Shown here in pieces: positions 45,119-53,402 of a DNA stretch of 64,000 bases (positions are counted from its first letter, which is position 1; the number at the start of each line of letters is the position of its first letter). Position numbers and translations under genes: made by a program. Source of the stretch: JAJDZL01 sp965220665 (GTDB lineage: Bacteria; Pseudomonadota; Gammaproteobacteria; Arenicellales; JAJDZL01); assembly GCA_965220665.1 (NCBI GenBank), contig CBDCQQ010000005.1:1054001-1118000 (forward strand), in the 5' to 3' direction. The notes below the pieces were generated by a model. The model was not told the origin of the DNA. It saw nothing but the letters and a program-made list of their open reading frames with translations, and searched no databases.

Positions 45119-46309
45119 TCAATTCGTCTGAACTGCCAAAATTGAGCGGCGTAGCTGTTGCTGCTCAATAACTCGGCGCTTGGCTCTAGCGCTGTCGCGG
45201 TCAAGATAGATGCCCTGAAGATGGCGGTTGCCGCTGCTCATATCGTAGGCATTCCGACCATGCATGACACGACGGTTGTCGAACATCACAAGGTCGCCCG
45301 GAGCGAATGAATAGACCATACGAAAACGTGAATCTTCCATCAGATCAAGGAATTGGCGAAGTGCCCGATAGCTCGAATCAACCACAGTGGAATCGACCTG
45401 CAGCGGATCGCGGCTGAAAACAGTCAGACGGATATTTTCGAATTCTCCATCCGGTCCCATTTCAATGATAGGCGCACTCCAGCGGTAGCCGGTATCAAGT
45501 TTGCGGCTTGAGTGTGACCAGCAGACGGTGGTCAGAATGTCAAATGTTTCGCGTTCGCTTACCTTGAGATGGGCAGCGATGGCAAAACCATCAATCATAA
45601 TGCTTTCTCCGCCTTCGACTGAGTTTTCCAGACAGTGGAGAATCTGAATGCCGGGTGTGGCCTCCCAGGTTGGCAGATCTACATGGCCGCTCAATGCATC
45701 AGAGGTGTAGGCATTACTGTCAGCATCCGCAAGTGAGATGACATTGAAAACGCGTTCAAACTGAGTTTCTCGAACCGGTCCGAGTGAAAGTGCGAATGAT
45801 TCCACAGTTCCTCGTTCCGTTGGCAGTCCGCGAAGTCGTACGATACCGTGCTGTTCAAATGCAGTCAGAGCTTCGTGCATAACTGCATCATCGGACGTCG
45901 CAGACGGACCATCAAACGATGGCGGTTCTGTTAAACCGCTTTCGGTCCAGTAAACCGACTCCAGTGGTGCCAGCACCCAGTTTTGTTCAGCATGAAACCA
46001 AAGCCAGCCCGGATGAAATCTACTTTCGTGGCCATCGCTAAAGCACACTGTGACAGCACCTTCATCATCGCAGGAAGCAGACAGGGCATTGATGTCAAGC
46101 GGCAGCTGTCGAATGTCCAGCAGCTGTTCCCGGGTACCCTGGTTCAGGCAAACCGCACAGGCACAGTTATCGCGCAGCCAGAAAGGGTGGAATTGGTGCG
46201 ATTTACCATCCATCCAGTTCACATCGATATGCCCATTCGCGATCGTTACGGTGTTGACCGGTGAAGGAGTCGTCCAGACTAGATGATCGGGTGTCGGAAT
46301 GGCATTCAT
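45119..46309 (-). CDS. gamma-butyrobetaine dioxygenase-like Fe(II)/2-oxoglutarate oxygenase
   Basis: The N-terminal DUF971 zinc domain has Cys49, Cys51 and Cys54 (NCACAVC). The catalytic TauD-like domain has the iron facial triad His209-x-Asp211 (SGHVDLPTW) and His350 (RRVMHGRNAY), at almost the same numbers as in mammalian BBOX1 as I recall them. Start at the ATG giving MNAIPTPDHL; the frame reads on upstream but there runs antisense to the DUF3830 gene. 396 residues. Expected to hydroxylate a betaine or trimethylammonium compound. First gene of the block. Confidence 0.85.
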   Translation of the reverse strand: MNAIPTPDHLVWTTPSPVNTVTIANGHIDVNWMDGKSHQFHPFWLRDNCACAVCLNQGTREQLLDIRQLPLDINALSASCDDEGAVTVCFSDGHESRFHPGWLWFHAEQNWVLAPLESVYWTESGLTEPPSFDGPSATSDDAVMHEALTAFEQHGIVRLRGLPTERGTVESFALSLGPVRETQFERVFNVISLADADSNAYTSDALSGHVDLPTWEATPGIQILHCLENSVEGGESIMIDGFAIAAHLKVSERETFDILTTVCWSHSSRKLDTGYRWSAPIIEMGPDGEFENIRLTVFSRDPLQVDSTVVDSSYRALRQFLDLMEDSRFRMVYSFAPGDLVMFDNRRVMHGRNAYDMSSGNRHLQGIYLDRDSARAKRRVIEQQQLRRSILAVQTN

Positions 46310-46597
46310 GACGACTGTCAGATGGCGTAATGTCGAAAAAATTATAAATCTTGAACGATTCTGTTGAGTTTGACAGAGTGTGAAAGATTTCTTTAGCCCT
46401 GACATCATCAGAGTTAAACAGTTAACGAGACCAGCGCGATTGAACTGATCATACAATCGTTGTTTTATCAATACGTTAAGAGAAGACTTTGGATTAACCC
46501 TGGAAACGCAAAACAGCCTGACCGACCGACCAATATAATGGCCAGAAACTCCAAATCGGTGCCGATACCGAAGTTCGATTCTACAGTGAGGCGAAAA

Positions 46598-47098
46598 ATG
46601 AGCGATAGACTGAAATATGTTCGGGTAGGAATGCGCAATAACGGGGTTAGCGTGAAGTTGAAACTGCGCTGGGACAACTCCCCGGCAACTTGTGAAATTG
46701 TCAGTAAAGCGCTCCCGTTCGAGGGTGATATGTGGCACGCGAAGTATGCCAACCATGAAATTTACACGCTTTTACCAGTTGAGCACGTGTTCGGTGAAGA
46801 CCCGCCAAAAGAATGGATGTGCATGTATCCGGCACCGGGTGATCTGATGTACATCTTTCACCCGGATGGGTTACTACCTCCAGAATCCTGGACACCTGAA
46901 AGCGACTTTCATATTGTGGATATTGCTCTATTTTACGACCGTGGCAACAGCCTCTATGGTCCAAGCGGCGGCAATACCGGCAATATTTTTGCTACAGCAG
47001 CAGATATTGAGGAATTGGAAAGTTTTGCCGCAGAGTGTATCAATGTCTGGAAATCCGGGTTCTGGGGCGAGCGCATGTACGTAGAAGCAGCTGACTAA
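46598..47098 (+). CDS. DUF3830 (cyclophilin-like) family protein
   Basis: A 166-residue protein with the family pattern: ATCEIVSKALPFEGDMWHAKYANHEIY, then LMYIFHPDGL and a GNIFATAADIEELESFAAEC tail. DUF3830 proteins have a cyclophilin-like fold and unknown role, and in my experience they sit beside amidohydrolase, M24 and racemase genes. Start ATG 46598 with GAGG six bases upstream; the longer frame has no such site. Divergent from the oxygenase gene. Confidence 0.8.
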   Translation: MSDRLKYVRVGMRNNGVSVKLKLRWDNSPATCEIVSKALPFEGDMWHAKYANHEIYTLLPVEHVFGEDPPKEWMCMYPAPGDLMYIFHPDGLLPPESWTPESDFHIVDIALFYDRGNSLYGPSGGNTGNIFATAADIEELESFAAECINVWKSGFWGERMYVEAAD

Positions 47099-47356
47099 TA
47101 CAACGCAATGTTGCCCAATGTTAAGAACAGCGTGTGCATCTGACCGCCTCATGATCCATATCACCCAGATATGCCGAAAGAAGGCTCTGCAGTGGGTCTG
47201 CTTCCAACTCACCGGTCAGATGACGTTGCACAAGAAGTATTAACGCCAGTTTGGTGTGAATCAGGGTGTGCAAACAGCTCGTCACCTGTTCGAATTGTGA
47301 CTTAAAACCATGATTTCAAACCAGAGAACACCAGTTTGATTCTGAGATGGTATTCA

Positions 47357-47893
47357 TCACTGTTCCAGTAAGCGGTCCATTCGACCTCGAATGGCAAAGC
47401 CAATGCCGCGGGGCTTACAGTCATTGATGATTTCGGTTTGATAGCCGGTCGTACCAATTTGAACGCGACTAACTGACACACCCTCAGGCAGTGCCTTTAT
47501 GCACTGGTAGATGAATTACAGATTATCCTTGCTCGACGGCACTCTATTGGAGCGAAAATCAATCGCCACCACCTGTCCGGTTTGAACAAAAGCGAGCGCC
47601 AGTTGCTCAGAGTGTGAGAAGTAGGTAGTTTCTGGAAAGCCATCAACTTCATCAGTCCATGTTCGTGATAAATGACGGACATTTTTCAGAGATTTGCCAC
47701 CGTCGTCTAAAGTGAGCATGAATGCAATTAAATGTGCTGCTCAGATAGGTCAGGTTTCGCACTGACTTGTGCATCAGATGATCCCATTTCGCTCAGTTCA
47801 AGACGTTTGATGAGTTCGCCGAGCACTATCAGGTCGGCGCCGCGAGGTCAAGGTGTGTTTGCTATCTCGGGTTTTGTCATTTGCAATGTTCAT
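47357..47893 (-). pseudogene. IS1380-like transposase remnant
   Basis: Reading leftward, an N-terminal piece (LTSRRGADLIVLGELIKRLEL) is split by a frameshift and ends at a stop at 47728. A second piece (from 47719) reads through FPETTYFSHSEQLALA, then VVAIDFRSNRVPSSKDNL, an in-frame TAA, and FIYQCIKALPEGVSVSRVQ...CKPRGIGFAIRGRMD. These match the EFR-GN-P-NLEFI-C-LP-G and YC-G-F-I segments of IS1380-type transposases. The DSA motif is GTTG, so a catalytic Asp is gone. The middle of the protein is deleted. Element ends were not found. Confidence 0.6.
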
Positions 47894-48037
47894 AGCCTTG
47901 TATACGTCATTGATTTTCCACCCAATGGGTGATGTTGAATATTAATACAAGGCTTTTATCTTTCCGAAAGTTTTAACTTCCGATAAAGGATAGATGAAAT
48001 AGGAATGAATTCCCAATTCGGGGTGGATAAGTGCTAA

Positions 48038-48586
48038 AGAAGTGGAGCAGGAACATATTGTGACACCAGACCAGATGTACAGGTGTTGTTCTACATAACA
48101 AATTCATTGGGCGAAGTCCGTCAGAGAGATAGCCGCGAAGTTAAATCGCTTCTCCCTGGACCGACACAAGAGCGATTTTCTTGGGTTGTCACATCTCCGC
48201 CATATTACGGAATGAATACATATATTCCTGACCAGTGGTTACGACACTGGTTTGTCGATGGCAAAGATTATGTTGAATACACAAGTTCTCACCAAATATC
48301 CCACTCAAGTCCGGATCATTTCGTCAAAAATCTGCGCAAGATTTGGAGTAATGTCGCTAAGGCTTGTGCCTCGAATGCTACACTAGTTGTACGTTTTGGT
48401 GGTGTAGGTAGTCGCAAAGCGGATCCATTGGAACTTGCTAAATCTTCATTCAAGAACAGTGGCTGGCACTTACAAACAATTAAACCAGCTGGAGACGCGC
48501 GTTCAGGAAGACGTCAGGCAGACACGTTTCTGCGTAGTCAAGCCAACCCAATTCTAGAGCACGACTTGTGGGCTCGGCTCGCGTAG
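48038..48586 (+). pseudogene. 5'-truncated DNA methyltransferase
   Basis: Contains the catalytic motif TSPPYYGMNTYIPDQWLRHWF of amino-methyltransferases (N4-C or N6-A type) and ends with a tail (ADTFLRSQANPILEHDLWARL) that resembles complete family members. The SAM-binding FxGxG part that should come first is missing: the frame opens at 48038 just after a stop. The apparent GTG at 48083 is therefore likely not a real start. It lies beside the transposase remnant, which may explain the truncation. Confidence 0.7.
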
Positions 48587-48840
48587 TACAACAGGAAAAA
48601 AATACGTTGCTGCCGGAACTCGAAATCTTGTTTCCAATCCGACTATATTCTTGTGCTTTGCTGCAATTTCAATAGAAAGTCGTTTGTTCGTTTTCGGTTC
48701 GGTAACTCAATAACGAATTGTCTATCTGCATGTATCGGAAAGGTTCTGTTTCGTGCCACACAACTAGAGATAAGTCTAGATTTTAACTGAAGCGCGCGTA
48801 TTTGCACGCTTTCTGAATAGAAGAGGTTCTCTAAGGAAAG

Positions 48841-50088
48841 TCATGACCAGAGCGCTCCAATTGGCACAGCAAGCATATCGTCTCCAAAAGCAGTAGTGTG
48901 ATCTCCGTCGTACAGCAGGATACCTAGTCGAAATCTTTGTCCGGCAATATTTCGGAATCGTTTGAGAGAAGAAAAGTCCTGTTTGTGCAATGTAGCAGAC
49001 GCCTTGGTTTCAATCGCAAAACATTCACCAAGCGAGTTTTCGATTATCAGATCGACCTCAACTTTGTCCTTGTCCCTATAGTGGGAAAAACTTACCCTTT
49101 CGCTCAGCCAAACTGCTTGCTTATACAATTCGTTGCACACGAAAGATTCCAGAACATTACCAAATTGTCCAGGGTTCAACAACAGGTTATCTGAGTTCAA
49201 GTTGCGTATGGCGCAAATCAGTCCGGTGTCAATCAAGTTTACCTTCGGAGCTTTTACCAGTCGCTTGTACTCATTACTATGCCACGCCGGAATTCGTTGG
49301 ACTAGATACAACTGCTCCAGCATTCCTACATACTTTTTGACTGTTAGATTGTCTAAATCAAGTCTGTTTCCAAGATCACTGAGATTCAGTAGCTGTCCAG
49401 AACAAATAGCAAGAGCTTTCAACAACTTGTTCATTGACTCAGGATAATCGATGTTTGACATTTCGAGTATGTCGCTCTGAATCATCATATCGACATATTG
49501 CCGATACCATGCCTGACGTCGATGTTCGCTAGTGCGCAGCACCGGTGCCGGGAAGCAACCGGTTACCAAACGGTCGATGATGTGATCGCGTATTCGAGTG
49601 TTGCGAGCTGTGAGCGGCTCAAGATTGAGCAGCCTATTCAGAAACGTGGGTGTTCTGTTGAGAATTTCGCACTCCGACAGTGCTAAAAGCGGAACAGTTT
49701 CCATGCGTCCTGTCAATGCGTCTGACAATTTGGGCAACAGCAGCGCATTGGCGGAACCCGTCAATAAAAAACGGCCATTTTGCCGTTGCTCATCGACTGT
49801 CTGCTTGATTGCCAGAAACAATTCCGGCAGCCTTTGTACCTCATCAATTATGATGCGTGTAGCGGGAAGGTGGCGAATAAACCCCACGGGATCATTTCTG
49901 GCTGTTTCCAGCTGTGCTTGATCGTCTAATGTGAAATAAGTCCATTCGTTGGTTTTTCCTTTCTCAATCAACTGCTTTGCAATTGTGGTTTTGCCAGCCT
50001 GGCGAGGCCCTGCGATAAATACCACCGGTGTATCGCGCAAAGCTTCTTGAATCATCAATTCAGAATTCCGCGTAAACGCGATAGCCAT
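48841..50088 (-). CDS. AAA_14 ATPase with DUF4143 domain (copy 1)
   Basis: Walker A GPRQAGKT (residues 27-34), Walker B RIIIDEVQ (Asp82-Glu83), sensor LLTGSAN. The C-terminal DUF4143 part has YRDKDKVEVDLII...FAIETKAS, a restriction-endonuclease-like D-ExK pattern. 415 residues. Paralogous to 50257-51507. These proteins are widespread in mobile regions and of unknown function; toxin-antitoxin or defence roles have been suggested. The upstream region carries the 22-bp repeats. Confidence 0.88.
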   Translation of the reverse strand: MAIAFTRNSELMIQEALRDTPVVFIAGPRQAGKTTIAKQLIEKGKTNEWTYFTLDDQAQLETARNDPVGFIRHLPATRIIIDEVQRLPELFLAIKQTVDEQRQNGRFLLTGSANALLLPKLSDALTGRMETVPLLALSECEILNRTPTFLNRLLNLEPLTARNTRIRDHIIDRLVTGCFPAPVLRTSEHRRQAWYRQYVDMMIQSDILEMSNIDYPESMNKLLKALAICSGQLLNLSDLGNRLDLDNLTVKKYVGMLEQLYLVQRIPAWHSNEYKRLVKAPKVNLIDTGLICAIRNLNSDNLLLNPGQFGNVLESFVCNELYKQAVWLSERVSFSHYRDKDKVEVDLIIENSLGECFAIETKASATLHKQDFSSLKRFRNIAGQRFRLGILLYDGDHTTAFGDDMLAVPIGALWS

Positions 50089-50107
50089 ATTTTGTTCCTA
50101 CAGAAAA

Positions 50108-50195
50108 CCGTCTATATTGGATTATATGAGCGTCTAATTATTATTATAACTGCGTCTAAATGTTATCAGAATACCGTCCATTATGCATTCAAATG
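50108..50195 (-). repeat. four direct repeats at 22-bp period in the ATPase copy 1 promoter
   Basis: CGTCTAT at 50109, CGTCTAA at 50131, CGTCTAA at 50153 and CGTCCAT at 50175 (plus strand), spaced exactly 22 bases apart, with A/T-rich filler. They fill the region directly upstream of the minus-strand ATPase start at 50088. A period of two helical turns would place bound proteins on one face of DNA. CGTCTA also appears at 51535 and 51625, upstream of the paralogous ATPase. Confidence 0.75.
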
Positions 50196-50256
50196 TAAAA
50201 TTTTCTTTGTTAGGTCGGTTTTTTCAACACCCGAATTTGTTTTTCAATGAAACAGC

Positions 50257-51507
50257 TTACCGCGTCCATAACTCAGAAACCGGCACAGCTAGAACTAATC
50301 CCTTGGCAAATGAGATGATGTCACTTCCTCTATAGAACAGGATGCCTATTTGAAAATCGTTGCCGCATGCGTTGGCTAGCTTAATCAATCCTTTAGCGTC
50401 TCGCGAATTCACGCTCGTCTTGGATTTGATTTCGAATCCCCAGACTTTTTCCCTTAGAGTCATGACTAGATCGACCTCTACTTGGTCCTTATCCCGATAG
50501 TGCCAGAATCGTAAATCTGGGTTAGTCCACCCAGCGTGAGCAAAAATTTGCTGAACAACGAATGATTCACATAAATGATCCAGGTAAACTCGATTTTCTT
50601 CTTCGTTGTCCGTAGGAAAATCTGCCAACGTCGCAGCCAATCCGCAGTCGATAAAGTGTATTTTGGGGGATTTAGTCAGGCGTTTTGTTCTGTTGGAATT
50701 CCAGGCGGGAATCCGACGTACCAAATACACCCGCTCAAGGTATGCGAGATACCGCTCTAAAGTCAGTCTATGAACAGCGAGTGTTTTGGCCAATTCGCTG
50801 ATTCTCAATACAGACCCAGTTCGCCAAGCAAGCAGTTCCATAATTCGGTACAGCAATTCTGGATCCCTGATTTTGAAGGTTTCAGGAACTTCTCTTTCCG
50901 CAATATCGCGTAAATAGCTTCTTCTCCACTGTCTTGCCCGAAGGATGTCGCGATTCAGGGGTTCGGTGTATCCACCAGAGATAATTCTCTCCTCAAACTC
51001 CAGATTTGACATAATTGCCTGGTCGGTCCTGAAATCCGGTTTAAGCCTTTCGTCGAGCAAATCGAACAGAAAATTTCCGCTTGATCTGGATTTCTCCGAT
51101 TCCGTCAATGGATGAAGATCGATAATTTCCATTCTTCCTGCGAGGGTCTGTGTCAGACCTGGAATGAGGAGCAGGTTAACTGAACCCGTCAAAATAAATC
51201 GCCCGGGTCGTCGATTCTGGTCAACGGATACTTTAATCGGGCCGATGAGATTCGGAACCTTTTGAACTTCATCAATAGTGACTGTACCGGGCAGACGCTG
51301 TATATATGATCCAGGATCTTCCGAAGCCATCACAAACTCACTATGTGTATCCAAATCTACATATGGGCGATCTGGAAACATATGCCTCACCAGTGCTGTT
51401 TTGCCACATTGTCTGGCACCAAGCACACAAACGACCGGCGTGTCCGAAATTGCATCGCGAATCATGGATTCCACTAGACGTGGAAAAAACTTGTTCTCGT
51501 TTGCCAT
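50257..51507 (-). CDS. AAA_14 ATPase with DUF4143 domain (copy 2)
   Basis: Walker A GARQCGKT (residues 30-37), Walker B VTIDEVQKVP, sensor LTGSVN. The C-terminal nuclease-like motif is YRDKDQVEVDLVMTLREKVWGFEIKSK. 416 residues. Same architecture as copy 1 but only moderately alike, so this is an old duplication or a pair of independent arrivals. The two are in the same orientation, 168 bases apart, and probably have separate promoters. Confidence 0.88.
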   Translation of the reverse strand: MANENKFFPRLVESMIRDAISDTPVVCVLGARQCGKTALVRHMFPDRPYVDLDTHSEFVMASEDPGSYIQRLPGTVTIDEVQKVPNLIGPIKVSVDQNRRPGRFILTGSVNLLLIPGLTQTLAGRMEIIDLHPLTESEKSRSSGNFLFDLLDERLKPDFRTDQAIMSNLEFEERIISGGYTEPLNRDILRARQWRRSYLRDIAEREVPETFKIRDPELLYRIMELLAWRTGSVLRISELAKTLAVHRLTLERYLAYLERVYLVRRIPAWNSNRTKRLTKSPKIHFIDCGLAATLADFPTDNEEENRVYLDHLCESFVVQQIFAHAGWTNPDLRFWHYRDKDQVEVDLVMTLREKVWGFEIKSKTSVNSRDAKGLIKLANACGNDFQIGILFYRGSDIISFAKGLVLAVPVSELWTR

Positions 51508-51874
51508 AAATCACCAAACAGGTGGGAAATTCATCGTCTATTGAGAAATAATTTGCGGCTGAATGTATATTTCCTTAACATATCAATGTGGTATTTGTAC
51601 AGATCTCAATTGATAATTGAACGTCGTCTAATTTTATATTAAAGCTATCCTAGTGATTCAACTAAACTATTAACTTATTGTTATTTATTAATTATTGTGA
51701 ATAGTAGTGCTGTGTATAAATTAATATCAACGATTCCTCTAAATTGATACTATGCTTCAAATATGAGGCCATCAATTTGCCATACTCCATCTACCTGAAT
51801 CAATATAGTGAGAATGTTGGAGTTCGTCAAAGCAGCATAATTCGCGTATCGCATTCATTGAGAAACAGTAGGAA
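51508..51874. other. AT-rich divergent gap before the DddP-like gene
   Basis: 367 bases, strongly A/T-rich, between the start of ATPase copy 2 and the DddP-like gene. Two CGTCTA motifs (51535 and 51625) echo those upstream of copy 1, 90 bases apart. No gene or RNA was recognised. Confidence 0.5.
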
Positions 51875-53077
51875 ATGATTGATCTGTTGAACTTCAGTAA
51901 ACCAATCGACGAAGTAGCGGTGCGTCAATATCGTTTGGATGCAATTCGTTCCCTCGCAGCTGACAACGATATAGCAGCAGTGCTGCTGTTTGATCCCATC
52001 AACATCCGCTATGCAAATGGCTCGCGGTCAATGCAGGTCTGGACCATGCACAATTTCTGTCGCTATGCACTGATTCTGACATCCGGGCCATCCATTATGT
52101 TTGAACTACCGACTAGCATGCACTTGCTCAAGGGACTCGAAACCATTGAGGAAGTACGGCCCGCTTGGTCGACGGATTATCTGTTCACTGGTTATCGGAG
52201 CGAAGAGATGGTCACCAAGTGGGCACAGGAGATTGATGATCTGGTTCGGAATTACTGTGGTGATAATCGCCGCTTGGCCGTCGATCGCCTGGATGTGGAC
52301 ACTGCCCTTGCACTGATCAAGTGTGGGCTGTTTCTGGCGGACGCAAAAAAGGTGATGGAACTTGCAAGAGCAATTAAGTCCTTGGAAGAGATTCGTGCTC
52401 TTCGGTCATCACTTTTGACCTGCGAAGCTGCGATGCATGAATTGAGAAACAAAGTTCAACCAGGAATGACGGAACAGGAGGCATTGTCCATTCTGCTGGC
52501 AGGGAGTGTTCGACGAGGCGGTGAATATCCTGAAACGCGTTTGATGACATCAGGTCCGCAAACCAACCCCTGGTTTCAGGAAACAAGTAATCGCGTAATC
52601 GAAAACGGAGATTTTCTTTCGTTCGACACTGATTTGATCGGTCCGATGGGATTCTATAACGATATATCCCGAAGTTGGATCGTCGGTGATGCTAAGCCGA
52701 CAGACGAGCAAAGAAGGCTGTACGCCGAATCGCGAGCGCAATTGGAAACTAACATTTCATTGTTGTCCCCGGGATTGTCTTTCTTGGAGTACTCGTCCAT
52801 GGCTTATCAGTTGCCGGAAGAATATCTCGCAAATCGATACGCTGATGTCGGGCATGGTTGTGGTCTTGGTGTTGAGTATCCTTTTCTTTGGTATCGTGAG
52901 GATGAAAAATGTGGTGCCTATGATGGCGTGTTTGAGGAAAACATGGTGGTATGCATAGAAAGTTATGTCGGTGAAATAAACGGCTGCGAAGGGGTGAAAC
53001 TGGAGCAACCGGTATGGATTAGTGCCAATGGACCGGTCGTGCTGTCAGACTTTCCGCTCGAGGATGATCTGAGCTGA
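51875..53077 (+). CDS. M24-family DddP-like enzyme
   Basis: Closest in memory to the DMSP lyase DddP. Distinctive segments: FDPINIRYA, RRGGEYPETRLMTSGPQTNPWFQE and FDTDLIG...DISRSW. All six metal ligands are present: Asp251, Asp253, Asp263, His327, Glu362 and Glu377, each 44 lower than the Roseobacter-type DddP numbers (295, 297, 307, 371, 406, 421) as recalled. The 44-residue N-terminal extension is missing. The proposed catalytic Asp377 maps to Val333, so DMSP cleavage is uncertain. 400 residues. AGG lies only two bases from the ATG. Confidence 0.75.
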   Translation: MIDLLNFSKPIDEVAVRQYRLDAIRSLAADNDIAAVLLFDPINIRYANGSRSMQVWTMHNFCRYALILTSGPSIMFELPTSMHLLKGLETIEEVRPAWSTDYLFTGYRSEEMVTKWAQEIDDLVRNYCGDNRRLAVDRLDVDTALALIKCGLFLADAKKVMELARAIKSLEEIRALRSSLLTCEAAMHELRNKVQPGMTEQEALSILLAGSVRRGGEYPETRLMTSGPQTNPWFQETSNRVIENGDFLSFDTDLIGPMGFYNDISRSWIVGDAKPTDEQRRLYAESRAQLETNISLLSPGLSFLEYSSMAYQLPEEYLANRYADVGHGCGLGVEYPFLWYREDEKCGAYDGVFEENMVVCIESYVGEINGCEGVKLEQPVWISANGPVVLSDFPLEDDLS

Positions 53078-53402
53078 AATCGTATTTTGAGGAGATTAGG
53101 GTGCCTGTTTGGGAACTCTATCCCATCTGAACCTCTCAAACAAGCCACAATTTCAAAGCGGTATAAATCGTTCTGAAATTAGGTAAGTTTTGTATTCTCT
53201 ACGAACCGTTAGGCAATCGAATTTTCCGCGTAAGAGAACTTGCACTAATATTAGCCTCTATAGCAGTTCGAATTCTTTTTTCAAATTCCGCCAAGAAACA
53301 TTTAATATTTAGTTTAGTGCCAATTCAAACATTTACAATCGGATTGCTGTAAAGGCCGACAAACTTTCAAAAAACACTTGAAGTCGCAGACAAGGAAAGT
53401 TG
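53078..53402. other. A/T-rich gap between DddP-like and nuclease genes
   Basis: 325 bases with no gene, A/T-rich. The nuclease promoter is expected here. AAGGAAAG at its end is the ribosome-binding site for the nuclease. No repeats or RNA genes were recognised. Confidence 0.5.

Noticed and set aside
46310..46756. A 149-codon N-terminal extension of the GBBH-like oxygenase
   Set aside because: The extension runs antisense through the DUF3830 gene, has no family similarity, and the internal ATG gives the normal N-terminus and length.
50108..50195. CRISPR array or plasmid-type replication iterons
   Set aside because: Repeat units are only about 7 bases with no spacers of CRISPR length; there is no rep gene or DnaA box cluster.
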